A DNA stretch of 64,000 nucleotides from positions 1 through 64,000 of the forward strand of contig CP104975.1 of the NCBI GenBank assembly GCA_025452255.1, read 5' to 3'. The notes below the pieces were generated by a model, which was not told where the DNA came from, did not search any database, and was given only the letters and a program-made list of their open reading frames with translations. The stretch's first letter is position 1. Every line of letters begins with the position of its first letter. The stretch is from Devosia sp. A8/3-2. Its GTDB lineage: Bacteria; Pseudomonadota; Alphaproteobacteria; Rhizobiales; Devosiaceae. Below, piece by piece: positions 47,218-56,171 of this stretch. The translations under genes were made by a program, and so were the position numbers.

Positions 47218-48150
47218 ATGGGTAGCTCGACCCGAGATTTACCTCGCTCCAACAAAGCGTTAGGTGGCATTATCGCAGCCTCGCTGACCCCGATCTCGGC
47301 CGACGGGAACGTCGATATCAGCGCGTATGAAACGCCATTTTGACTGGCTGCTTGCGAGCGGCTGCAGCTTCATTTCCCCCTTCGGGTCCACCGGCGAAGG
47401 CCCTTCTTTTCCGTCACTGAAAAGCATGCCGCATTGGTCGAGTTACAGGCGCTGGGCGTTGATATGGGGCGCATCATTCCCGCTGCCATGAGCGCTGCGG
47501 TCGATGATACTATTGCCTCAATCCGCACCGCCCGGGCGCTTGGCTGCCGCGCCATCCTTATCGTGCCGCCCTACTATTACGGCTCGGCCAACCGAGACGG
47601 CATCGCCGATTTCTTCGCCGCGACCGCCGCGCCCTTTGGCGGCAATTTCCCGCTCGACGTCGTGCTCTACCACATCCCGCAGATGAGCAAGATCGCCTTC
47701 GGCCGCGAACTGATCGAGGCGCTTATCACACGCTTTCCTGACCGCATCGTGGGTATCAAGGATTCCACCGGCAACCGTGATCACAGCGTCATGCTGGCGC
47801 GTAGTTTCCCACATTTGCGCATCTTCACCGGCGACGACCGCGTGCTTCCCGACCTGCTTGACGCAGGGGGCGCCGGCATGATCGGTGGCTTGCCTAATAT
47901 CGTCGCGCCCGATCTTTGCGCTTTTTTTGCCGACCCTAAGGGTGCTCGATCAGCCGCGATCATGGAGCAAGCCTCCGGGCGCATCGTCGCGATCGACGAC
48001 TTTGGTGGGATTGCCGCGCTCAAGGCGATCAAGGCCGAGACCTACAAAGACCACGAATGGACGCGGCACAAGGCGCCGCTCCGACCCATCGATGCGCAAA
48101 CGTACGCAAAACTGCGCGCGGTGTTCGACGCCACTGCGTTCGAGTTCTAG
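47218..48150 (+). pseudogene. Dihydrodipicolinate synthase/N-acetylneuraminate lyase family aldolase, two frameshifts
   Basis: Starts MGSSTRDLPRSNKALGGIIA at ATG 47218 (a GTG at 47200 is possible). ASLTPISADGNVDISAYE, then after a shift near 47332 HFDWLLASGCSFISPFGSTGEG (the GSTGE substrate loop), another shift near 47408, SVTEKHAALVELQALG, VLYHIPQMSKIAF (Tyr-His-Ile-Pro) and RIVGIKDSTGNRDHS with the Schiff-base Lys. About 310 residues. Members cleave or form pyruvate-containing acids; with a sialidase-like gene and a sugar importer nearby a sialic or other ketoacid lyase role is plausible, not proven. Confidence 0.85.
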
Positions 48151-48211
48151 ATTTCCTTTGGCCGGCAAGTCTGATTGAAATGCTGGTCGAATAACCCCGG
48201 CGAGAAAGCCG

Positions 48212-48912
48212 ATGGCGAGCGATCAAACGATAGAGACCAGGCGCGGCAGAACTGCTGACGCGCCCGCTGGTGATACACTGAACCGTCAGGTCGCCTATCG
48301 CCGCATGCAGCACCTGTTATTATCGGGCGCAATCGAGCCCGGACAAAATCTATCCCAACGCGATCTTGTCACTCTGCTGGGTATATCGCTTGGCGCCTTG
48401 CGTGAATTGCTGCCGCGCTTCGAGGCTGAGGGCCTGCTGGCTATCCTGCCGCAACGCGGCATCCAGATCACTACGGTCGACTTGCGCATGATCCGCGAAT
48501 CCTACCAGATTCGGATCGCCTATGAGCGTGAGGCGACGATCCACGCCGTCGCTCACGTGTCCGACGAAGCGCTCAACGCCCAGCGCAAATTGCACACCGA
48601 CCTGTTCGAGCGCGCCGGCGTGCAGATCACCGGCAGCCTGCTCGATGAAGCCCAAAAGGTCGATTCTGACTTCCACGATTTCCTGATCGGCGCCACCGGC
48701 AACGAGAGCCTCATGCAGGCCTATTCAATTAACGCCATCCGCGTCCGCATGATCCAGCTCGACCGTATCCGTCTCAATCCGGTCGTGCTCGCCCCGCATT
48801 GGCCGATCACATCGAAATTATCGACGCCATCCTCGCCCGCGACCGCAACTCCGCTATAACCGCCATCGAAAACCACATCACCAACGCTCGCAATCGCGCC
48901 GTCAGCTTTTGA
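48212..48912 (+). pseudogene. GntR family (FCD-type) transcriptional regulator, 3' frameshift
   Basis: Starts MASDQTIETRRGRTADAPAG at ATG 48212. Winged helix: RRMQHLLLSGAIEPGQNLSQRDLVTLLGISLGALRELLPRFEAEGLL, a standard FadR/GntR N-terminus. The FCD domain has SYQIRIAYEREATIHAVA and KVDSDFHDFLIGATGNESLM with metal/ligand Asp/His. The frame shifts near 48797, after which LADHIEIIDAILARDRNSAI and ENHITNARNRAVSF end at 48912. It lies 62 bases after the aldolase and likely represses the divergent operons until its ligand, perhaps a sugar acid, is present. Confidence 0.85.
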
Positions 48913-48962
48913 ATTGTCAGAGGCCTAGACAGTTCGGTTTGGCGCCCCATTTCAGATGAGGT

Positions 48963-49038
48963 GGATGGCTCCCGCTCCCGGCATCTGAGTGCCAAAGTGG
49001 GTTTGCCATCAGGCAACCTGAGCAAAGGAGCCATCCGC
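48963..49038. repeat. Inverted repeat flanking a 56-bp spacer (mobile-element scar)
   Basis: GGATGGCTCC near 48963 is answered by GGAGCCATCC near 49029, a ten-base perfect inverted repeat. It adjoins a resolvase fragment on one side and the end of the GntR gene on the other, and may be an element end. Confidence 0.5.
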
Positions 49039-49040
49039 CA

Positions 49041-49175
49041 TGCACGGCCTTCGCGGCTGCCACCGGATATCTTTTCGGAGCGGACGATCTCGCAGCCTTC
49101 GGCCCGGAGCTTGGCGATTCGGATATCGAAATCTTGGTCGATGCTGCTAACGCGGGCGTAGCCAATGCGGGCCAT
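49041..49175 (-). pseudogene. Serine recombinase (resolvase/invertase) N-terminal fragment
   Basis: Starts MARIGYARVSSIDQDFDIRI at 49175. The catalytic Ser lies in ARVSSIDQ, and KLRAEGCEIVRSEKISGGSR follows as in Pin/TnpR-type resolvases. The similarity stops after about 45 residues where the inverted-repeat sequence begins, so only the N-terminal part of the catalytic domain remains. No transposase gene is present in the window. It is a scar of an old mobile element. Confidence 0.75.
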
Positions 49176-49327
49176 ATGTCACCTCAAGGTTGGGCCTGAG
49201 GTTTCGCACGTCGCGAATAGTTGGTGTCAATTCCCACGAATGCAGTCCGGTGCCAGCCGGAGGACGCGTCATGTCGTTGGGCCACTCTGACTAGGTGGAG
49301 GATCGGACAGGATCGGTGTCGTGGGCA

Positions 49328-50435
49328 TCAGCGCGTATCTGCTGTCAGAGCGGTGACGGCAAAAAACGCTGCGCCGATAACAGGCACAACCGCCCAATAA
49401 GCGAAGCGGATGCCAATGTGCTCGGCGATGAATCCCAGTAGCGGCGGGCCAATGAAAAAAACGACGAACGTGGTCTGGCCGAGAGCCGCCACATTAACCG
49501 CCGCTGGCCGGTCGGTCCGCTGGGCGGCTGCGGAGATGGCAAGCGGATAAACTGAAGAGCAGCCGATACCCACAAGACTGAAGCCAAGAAGGGCCACGTA
49601 AGGGTGCGGAGCTATTGCGACGGCCACCAAGCCAATAGCCGCGATGGCGAGTAGCACGCCTGCCACCCAGCGAGGACTAAACCGGTCAACGACGGGGTCC
49701 GAGCTAAGTCTGGCAATCGCGATCAGCAGCGAGAATATGGTCACGCTGAGCCCACCAATGAACGGTTCAGCAGCGAAAACGTCGCGCATATAGATCGCCG
49801 ACCAGTCCACGCTTGCACCCTCTGCAAAGAGGGGTGCGGCACCAAGCAGGCAAAGCGGCAGCATGCCCACAGCGGGGCTATGCCCGCCCACGCGCTTTGG
49901 CGCATTCTCGATCTTAGAAAAAACAATCCAGCCGGAGGCGACAACGACCAGCAGCGCCATGAATGTGTGCAGTTCGATGGAGACCTCTGCCTGCCGCAAA
50001 CCAGCAGCCACAAAGGCCGTCACGAAGAACCCCATGCTCCACATACCGTGAGCGCGGCTCATGATGCGGTATCCCAGGAGCGCTTCGTGGCGGTCGGCCT
50101 CAAGATTAGCATTGACCTCAAATGTGCCCACGAGCACGCCTGCACAAAAGAACAACGGCGCGGCAAACAAAGCAGAGGGCATCCGAGCTATTGCTGCGCA
50201 AAGACGCTCCGAAGACAGAGACCATCGTGGTCATACGTGCTTCCAGTATCTCCACGATCCGCATTGAGACCGTGGTGCCTAACAAAACACCCGCCGACAT
50301 CGTGAGCAGCAGCAAGCCCAGCTGTCCTTCTGTAAGCGCAAATTTGAGCTGAAGGTCAGGAAGCCGCGAAAGCAGAGCGCCCAGCGACAGCGCAAAGATA
50401 AACTGCATGCAGAAGATGCGATGATGCGGCTTCAT
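49328..50435 (-). pseudogene. MFS transporter, one frameshift
   Basis: Starts MKPHHRIFCMQFIFALSLGA at 50435. Twelve-helix major facilitator; the region LLSRLPDLQLKFALTEGQLG and LLTMSAGVLLGTTVSMRIVE is the N-terminal half typical of the FucP/YfkL-like sugar or drug group. The frame shifts near 50190, then SALFAAPLFFCAGVLVGTFE and NANLEADRHEALLGYRIMSR continue to HPYVALLGFSLVGIGCSSVY and ADTR at 49328. About 369 residues. The substrate is unknown. Confidence 0.8.
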
Positions 50436-50789
50436 GTCTGGCTCGGCTCTATAGACGGACTGGAATGGCCTGCTGAGCCTCATAACAATTCATGCTGCCA
50501 TGGCGTGTCAGCAGACAGCCAAGGGAGTAGCGTTCTCAGCGCCCCGCAGCAGATCATGTCACCTCAGGGTTTAGGCGCGAGGCTGGCGTGTCACAAATGG
50601 TTGGGTTCTACCCAGAGGTTACGAGTATTCGGCACTCGCCGTTACGTCACTGCAGGGTGTGCCCTGACGTGACGCCCTCGCCGACCTAGACGGCAGCTTA
50701 GCGGCGACCGGTTGAACCCACCGGCCCATTCCGGTCGTTCGGGCAGCGTCGGCCGTATCCTAAAAGCGATCATTGGATGAGAGGCAGGC

Positions 50790-50830
50790 AATGGCGATAA
50801 CGGGGTGGGTTTCGGACATTCTGCTTTCAG
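50790..50830 (+). repeat. Intergenic repeat, right-arm module
   Basis: GGCGATAACGGGGTGGGTTT then CGGACATTCTGCTTTCAGG. A variant of the right arm. 50484-50901 contains no gene otherwise. Confidence 0.5.
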
Positions 50831-50901
50831 GAGAGCTCGCCAAGAAGCGGACATCAACGCGACTTAGGATCTTTTGCCCCTCCCTGTTATGAGGACAGCT
50901 A

Positions 50902-51495
50902 ATGAACCTCAACGAACTGCAATCACAATATGAGACGGAGCGACTTCTGCTCCGCCCTTTCGTTCGCGGTGATCATGCCGACTATGCTGCGTACCATTCC
51001 AGATCTGATGTCTATCGGTATCTCCTTTCCGCACCCCCGACTGAGCGCGAACTGGAAGAGAAGTTCCAGAGGGTCCTAGACGCAAAATTTGAGACAGATG
51101 GCGACGTCCTCCGGTTGGCTGTGATCGCCCAAAATGGCCACTTCCTAATCGGCGAAGTCATGATCGAATTGGTCAACCGATCGGCGGGCCGAGGTGAGAT
51201 CGGCTACATTTTCAACCCTGAACACGGGGGTCAGGGTTTCGCCACGGAAGCCATGAACGAGATTCTTCGTATCGGTTTCGAGATACTGCACTTCCACCGG
51301 CTGTTCGCACGTCTTGATGCGGCAAACGGAGGTTCGGTACGACTTCTGGAGCGTCTTGGCCTTAGGCGGGAAGCTCACTTGGTGCAGGCCCATAAGTTCA
51401 ATGAAACCTGGATTGACGAATACATCTACGCCTTGCTGCGAGCGGAGTGGTGTGTGCAAAACTCCGTCCGTTTTGGGGCACCGGCAGGCGGCTGA
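50902..51495 (+). CDS. GNAT family N-acetyltransferase (RimJ/RimL type)
   Basis: A 197-residue protein starting MNLNELQSQYETERLLLRPF at ATG 50902 (TGAGGACAGCTA upstream). TERLLLRPFVRGDHADYAAYHSRSD, then EIGYIFNPEHGGQGFATEAMNEI (acetyl-CoA loop) and LHFHRLFARLDAANGGSVRLLERLGLR are the RimJ/RimL pattern. It acetylates an amino group of a protein, antibiotic or small molecule. The last residues (VRFGAPAGG) and the TGA at 51493-51495 lie in an intergenic repeat, so the native C-terminus may have been replaced. Otherwise intact. Confidence 0.86.
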   Translation: MNLNELQSQYETERLLLRPFVRGDHADYAAYHSRSDVYRYLLSAPPTERELEEKFQRVLDAKFETDGDVLRLAVIAQNGHFLIGEVMIELVNRSAGRGEIGYIFNPEHGGQGFATEAMNEILRIGFEILHFHRLFARLDAANGGSVRLLERLGLRREAHLVQAHKFNETWIDEYIYALLRAEWCVQNSVRFGAPAGG

Positions 51496-51560
51496 AATGG
51501 GGTGGCTTGCGGACTGACGGTTTGCGTCTCGCTTACGACAAAAGCAGAAATGTCAGAAAC
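51491..51560 (+). repeat. Intergenic repeat, right-arm module overlapping a stop codon
   Basis: GGCTGAAATGGGGTGGCTTG then CGGACTGACGGTTTGCGTCT. The TGA of the repeat serves as the stop of the GNAT gene. 51561-51690 holds no gene. Confidence 0.65.
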
Positions 51561-51693
51561 GAGGCTCATTGACTTTTGAGCCGTCGAAATTGATGTTGCC
51601 CGCATGGATGAGAAAGCACTTGCTCAGAGCATTATTCGCACTGCCTTCGGGTGGTGTCGTTGTGCTGAGCAGTAGTTAATCCTCTCACCAACG

Positions 51694-51715
51694 CCCCGCC
51701 AAGTTGCGGGGTTCT
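51694..51715 (+). terminator. Hairpin upstream of the alpha/beta hydrolase
   Basis: CCCCGC, loop CAAGTT, GCGGGG then TTCTATAG. Six GC pairs with a short T-containing tail, about 40 bases before the next ATG. Could be a terminator of the GNAT transcript or an attenuator. Confidence 0.4.
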
Positions 51716-51754
51716 ATAGCCGGTTCCTCGCACAAATCACCGAGGAGGAATTCA

Positions 51755-52560
51755 ATGGCATTAGAGAAAACAGTTTCATTCAAATCTAGCGAGCATACGA
51801 TCTTTGGAACAGTTCGTGATGCGAAAGACCCCGAAAACGCGACGTTTTTGCTCCTTCACGGTTTTGCCGGCACACGAGATGAACTTGTCATCCCCTCTGT
51901 AGGGATAGGGATATTCGAATACGCCGCGGCCGGGTTGGCTGGCCACTCTTCGCTTCGAATAGACTTTCGTGGCTGGGGCGACAGTGATGGCGCCATCGAA
52001 GAAACAAGCTATTCCACGCAGATTGATGACTGTTTGGCTGCGATGGATTTTATCGCCACCCAACCCAATCTTGGAAATGGCGAGGTCATCTTGCTCGGCT
52101 GGAGCCAAGGCGGACTGGTTGCCTCTTCCGCTGCGGGCCGAACCAATCGGCCATCAGGGGTCGCACTTTGGGCTGCGGTGGGAGAACCTAAGGCGTCTTT
52201 CCCCGTTTGGTCGGCCAAACTGCTTATCTGCAAGGCCTGAACAGTAAGGCACCAACGACACTGACCTTACCTTGGGGCGCGTCCGTGACCTTGGGGTACC
52301 AATTCTTCTCAGAGGTCTCGCGTTTCGATCCTCTGACGGAACTGTCTCAGTGTGCTGGGCCCGCTTTTATTGCAGAGGGCACGGTTGACGATGCCATACC
52401 TCCGGGCACCGCGAAAAAGTTCGCCGCAGCTCATCGAGGCGAGAATACTGTTTGGGAGGCTGACATGGATCATGCATTCAATACTGCATCTGGTGTGGAA
52501 ACGTTGGACAGCCTGATCGAGGCCACCGTCAGCTATCTCAGACACCCTGACAAGCCGTAG
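51755..52560 (+). pseudogene. Alpha/beta hydrolase, one frameshift
   Basis: Starts MALEKTVSFKSSEHTIFGTV at ATG 51755 with GAGGAGGAATTCA upstream. FLLLHGFAGTRDE (oxyanion HG), SSLRIDFRGWGDSDGAIEET, nucleophile ILLGWSQGGLVA (GWSQG), then after a shift near 52200 LNSKAPTTLTLPWGASVTLG, the Asp in IAEGTVDDAIPP and His in EADMDHAFNT complete the triad. About 269 residues, cytoplasmic. Resembles serine aminopeptidase/esterase-type hydrolases. The substrate is unknown. Confidence 0.83.
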
Positions 52561-52619
52561 TTACGCGTGCGCTGCTGGACGCCAATGTCAGCTTTTGGTG
52601 TTCAGAGGCCCGAGTCCAA

Positions 52620-52675
52620 ATGACTGAATGGGGTCGGTAGCTGCCATTTCAGACCGCATATTATGCGAATCCGCT
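52620..52675 (+). repeat. Intergenic palindromic repeat, copy H
   Basis: GACTGAATGGGGTCGGTAGC, TGCCATTTCAGACCGCATAT, then TATGCGAATCCGCTGACATC (core about 52653-52668). Nearly identical to copy F in its left arm. Confidence 0.85.
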
Positions 52676-52843
52676 GACATCCGCGTCGACAACGTAGGCA
52701 AATGTTCCCAACGACAGCATAGAGAAAGGCCCGTCGAGCTTTGACTCCCAGCACATTGTGAGGATTTCCATGTGTTTGCTCGGAGCGAGACGCTTAAGCA
52801 TTGCCAACTATCCAAACACAATCAATGTTTGGCTGGGGGCTAG

Positions 52844-53402
52844 ATGGCTAAACGGAAATCATCTTTCGGAGGGTGGCTCGTGATTGGGTTTCTCATCCTA
52901 GGCATTTCACAAATTGTGAAAACACCAGAGAATTCTGTACCCGCAAGGACGACCCCACAGCCTCAACCCGCGGCGTCTATCCCACCGAACCCGTCATCGC
53001 CCGCACCGCGAACGGTCGAAATCCGATATGTATCGGCCACTTCATTGAATATGCGCCGCGAGCCCAGCACCTCGGCGGCGATAATCTCGGCTCTTCCTCG
53101 AGGTACCAGTGTGAACGTTATTGACCGTCGTAACGGATGGCTGCTGGTAAGCCTTAGCCCGGCCATTCATGGGTGGGTTTCCGAGCAATACACAGCCGCG
53201 ACCAAACCACAGCCACTCTATGTTCCGCCTCCTCCCACTTCTCAACCAACCCAAAGCGCCTCGGGCCTTTCATGCAGCCCGCGTCGAACATGTAGTCAGA
53301 TTGGGAGCTGCCGTGCGGCTGCAATGGTATCTCAAGAACTGTTCTCGGGGCGGCCGATTAGACCACGACAACGATAATCGTGCCTGCGAAACACTTTGCT
53401 AG
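52844..53402 (+). pseudogene. Membrane-anchored SH3 protein with an excalibur-like end, one frameshift
   Basis: Starts MAKRKSSFGGWLVIGFLILG at ATG 52844; residues about 10-25 form an N-terminal membrane anchor. A Pro-rich linker leads to a bacterial SH3 domain (YVSATSLNMRREPSTSAAII, ALPRGTSVNVIDRRNGWLLV, GWVSEQYT), then a second Pro-rich linker and a Cys-rich end CSPRRTCSQIGSC. After a shift near 53322 WYLKNCSRGGRLDHDNDNRA, CETLC completes an excalibur-type calcium-binding motif (DxDNDGxPCE-like). About 186 residues, envelope-localised; probably binds peptidoglycan. Confidence 0.8.
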
Positions 53403-53471
53403 ACATCCGTCTAGATGTGGCGAGATGTGAGTGCGAGCCAGAAGGCGGAGTTGAGCCTTGAGACCCGAGCG

Positions 53472-53649
53472 TCATTTGGCGGCAACCAACAGGGCCAGAC
53501 CGTGCAAGCCAAGTGATATGGCGATCGCTGCCGCAACAGTTGGGAAGACTGCGCTCGCCGCCGCCAGTGGACCAATGGCCCCCCACGAGTACGGCAAGAG
53601 CCATCCCATTCAAAAACTGGGCAGCTGTGCGTTTCACTTCGCGGCTCAT
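53472..53649 (-). pseudogene. Small membrane protein, one frameshift
   Basis: Starts MSREVKRTAAQFLNGMALAV at 53649 after GAAGGAGCCGCT. The frame shifts near 53580; the continuation AIGPLAAASAVFPTVAAAIA, ISLGLHGLALLVAAK ends at 53472. About 58 residues with two hydrophobic helices separated by a short loop. Small two-helix proteins of this kind are common; the function is unknown. It is divergent from the small gene at 53733. Confidence 0.6.
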
Positions 53650-53732
53650 AGCGGCTCCTTCTGCTGTCCAACAAGAATAAGGTCGTTGGCGTTGCGGGGA
53701 ATTTCGGGGATAAATCCACAGAAGGAGCGCCC

Positions 53733-54014
53733 ATGAAAGCTACAGTTGACCGCCTAAGCAACGAGCTGACAAGCCGCTACGTCCACTACCTTGAGACCTT
53801 TCTGGTCGATCTTTGGAGTGACGCTGGCCAGATCGAGTTCCGGTGTGGCTTTACCCTGCGCACCGACCACCAGCTCCGCCAATTCACCCTCAAGGTACCT
53901 GCCCTAGCCGGTGACACCGACGGTGAGCGCGACTTGCTGATCGTGGTCGTCTTCGAGCAAATCGAAGACATGATCGATGCAGCCATTGCCGAACGGCGCG
54001 TGGCTGCGAACTAA
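53733..54014 (+). CDS. Small hypothetical protein
   Basis: A 93-residue protein, intact, starting MKATVDRLSNELTSRYVHYL at ATG 53733 after AGAAGGAGCGCCC. Acidic; ETFLVDLWSDAGQIEFRCGF, TLRTDHQLRQFTLKVPALAG, then LLIVVVFEQIEDMIDAAIAE. Mixed alpha/beta with no signal peptide. Not recognised. Divergent from a small membrane protein gene across about 80 bases. Confidence 0.6.
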   Translation: MKATVDRLSNELTSRYVHYLETFLVDLWSDAGQIEFRCGFTLRTDHQLRQFTLKVPALAGDTDGERDLLIVVVFEQIEDMIDAAIAERRVAAN

Positions 54015-54146
54015 CTAAGTACCCGAGCTATCTGCCCGGCGCGGGGCTCGTGCGCTAATTGAGCGAAAATCCCATAGGCCGTGTGCGGGTCTCCTCAAAT
54101 GCTGGGCGGAGGAATGCGTTTTCGCCGACATTGGTCTGTGGATCCG

Positions 54147-55506
54147 CTATTCGCGCCCCACTTTCATCTCCGGAATCACCACAGGTTTCGCGGCGGCTTC
54201 CTCTCCATAGATCCGGGACAAGCCCTTGATACGCATCGCGATCGCGTCGACGAGGCGACCAACGATCTCATGAGTGATCCCCTCGTGACGGAGCTCCTGA
54301 GCACACTCCGAGGCTACATCGGGCATCACCGCTAGCTGATGGCAGAATCGTCCGCGTCGTGTACTCGCCACCGACCTTGGCCGAAGTTGCACAGCGCTCC
54401 CAGTGGCGCGGCATAACCTCGTCGATCGGGTACACCCTGTCGATCTTCATCGCCAGCTTGAGGTCGCGCATTTCAGCTTGGATCTCTCCCTCGCCGAGGT
54501 GCGGCAGAATGGAGGAGATGTCATAGAGCGGAGCAAGGCGGGCCTCGCCCTGCGCACCGAGCAGCATCGAGTAGTTCTTTGCATGCGCGTCCGTGCCGGC
54601 GATGATCCAGTTGAAGACGTTCGCGGCCATGAATGTCTGACGGTCCCGAACTGGGTCCAGGGAGGCCGGCAGCACCTTGTTGGAGATCGTGGTAATACCC
54701 GGCCCACCCCGGTTCTCGTACTTGAGCGTCGGCATCACCGACAGGGCTTGGCACATGTCCTCCTGATGGATGCGGATGGTCTTGCCGTCGATGTTGCGGC
54801 GGTCGTAGCGCTCGAGAACGATCGCCTTTTCGCCTGCAAAGTCGATAACCTGGCTATGTGCGGCGTCCATGCCGAGCTTGCGTGCAAGCTGCAGGCAGAA
54901 ATGCTCGTTCTCGGTATGCCCGTGCAAGTGTAGCATAGGCGGCTTTAAGATGTGGGTTGTCGGCGTGTCGCCTAAGGGGATCCCCCACTGGCCGCTGCTC
55001 TTGTCGAAATGGAACGCCGTCTTGGCCTGCGCCCCGGCGAGGCTAAACTGTCCAGGATCGCCAATGCGCCGGGTCGCGGCCCCATCCTTCCGCAGATCAC
55101 GCAGGCGGTCGCCGATTTGTGTATCGGTGAGCAACTCCACGTTTTCGCCGCAGGAAACCCGGTCGCCACGCGGAAGGAACTGGACAGCGCCAGCGCAGTC
55201 GCGGCCGACATGCTTGAGGAGGGCAAACGGATTTCGGGCGGAAACCCGGAATCTCTGCGCCCATCTAGCGAGTGTTTGCTCGTTGTCCGGCAGCAGACCC
55301 CAGAGAAATGCCTCGATTATCTTGCCCTCGTAGGTCCCGGTGATCGTCGGCATTGATAGCGAGAGCGGGATGGCTACCCGCCCATCCATCCATGCCTCGT
55401 GATAGGAGAACGAAAGCTTGCCACCCTGCAGGTGGTGGAGTTCCCCGACCAGCCGACCGGCGATGTAGACGTCGAGAGTGTCGATCGGCTTCACCATCAT
55501 GGTCAT
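54147..55506 (-). pseudogene. hipA: HipA family serine/threonine kinase toxin, 3' frameshift
   Basis: Starts MTMMVKPIDTLDVYIAGRLV at 55506, six bases after the HipB stop. HipA_N couple domain (GKLSFSYHEAWMDGRVAIPL, LWGLLPDNEQTLARWAQRF) and HipA_C kinase: GDPGQFSLAGAQAKTAFHFD (autophosphorylation/P-loop region), HILKPPM (ATP-binding Lys), ENEHFCLQLA, VLERYDR, NVFNWIIAGTDAHAKNYSM (catalytic Asp and Asn) and APLYDISS (metal Asp). The frame shifts near 54345 and continues FCHQLAVMPDVASECAQELR, to 54147. About 452 residues. HipA phosphorylates a tRNA synthetase in E. coli and triggers growth arrest. Confidence 0.9.
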
Positions 55507-55512
55507 TGTCGC

Positions 55513-55818
55513 CTAGAGCTTGTAGGGAATATCATCGTCTTGATCGTCGGCATGCCGATCATCGGCGCCATGATGGTGATCATCATCATGATCAGCCGAC
55601 CTCGGCGCAGTCGGAATTTGGAAGTCCATTTCTACACCGAGCGTGGTCAGCGCCAGCAGTACGTTGCCGATCTCGGCGCTAGACTTGCCGTTCTCGATCC
55701 AGGACACCCACGTCTGCGTAGTGTTGATCTTCTTGGCCAAGGCGGCCTGTGACAGGCCGCGCCGGGTGCGGGCCTCTTTGATCATAATACCGATGTCGTG
55801 AGCTGTTCTGATTTTCAT
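55513..55818 (-). CDS. hipB: HipB-like antitoxin and operon repressor with a His/Asp-rich tail
   Basis: A 101-residue protein starting MKIRTAHDIGIMIKEARTRR at 55818. Xre-type HTH: GLSQAALAKKINTTQTWVSW, IENGKSSAEIGNVLLALTTL. The C-terminus is unusual: HDDDHHHGADDRHADDQDDD, a His/Asp-rich tail of about 20 residues that could bind divalent metal. No ribosome site is obvious, which suggests a leaderless or very short leader transcript from the promoter at 55848-55876. It precedes hipA by six bases. Intact. Confidence 0.88.
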   Translation of the reverse strand: MKIRTAHDIGIMIKEARTRRGLSQAALAKKINTTQTWVSWIENGKSSAEIGNVLLALTTLGVEMDFQIPTAPRSADHDDDHHHGADDRHADDQDDDIPYKL

Positions 55819-55847
55819 GGCATATACGATTTTGCATGGCCTAGCCT

Positions 55848-55945
55848 GATATAGGTTCGTATATGGCGGATGTCAATATACGTTCTTATATCATGCCTCT
55901 GCATATAGGTTCCTATATTACTAGCAATCATATATGAACCTATAT
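55848..55945 (-). promoter_or_regulatory. hipBA promoter with four 27-bp-spaced operator palindromes
   Basis: Minus strand: TTGACA (55876-55871), 17 bases, TATATC (55853-55848), a near-ideal vegetative promoter. Four 16-base sites occur at 55849-55864, 55876-55891, 55903-55918 and 55930-55945, each starting exactly 27 bases after the last: ATATAGGTTCGTATAT, ATATACGTTCTTATAT, ATATAGGTTCCTATAT and the inverted ATATATGAACCTATAT. The first covers the -10 and the second abuts the -35, as expected for HipB repression. Confidence 0.82.
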
Positions 55946-55974
55946 TAACTCCTTCCAACTCACGCAAATCGCCG

Positions 55975-56100
55975 TGGCCGACCTGACGCGGTTGCAGACC
56001 GCATATTATACGGATTCAACGGCCGCTTCGCGCCCCATTCCCGGCGTTTGGGTTGCCGTTGGGATCCCAAAAGCAAACGTTGGCAATGCCCGTTCAGTTA
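55975..56100 (+). repeat. Intergenic palindromic repeat, copy I (long form)
   Basis: CCGACCTGACGCGGTTGCAG, ACCGCATATTATACGGATTC, then GGCCGCTTCGCGCCCCATTC and a trailing GATCCCAAAAGCAAACGTTG. It starts about 30 bases after the last hipBA operator site. Confidence 0.8.
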
Positions 56101-56171
56101 CAATGTCCCTTGCTTTGGGGTATGCACTGACTCGCCCAAACTTGTTCGGCTGCAGAGGTTAACGTTCAAGT

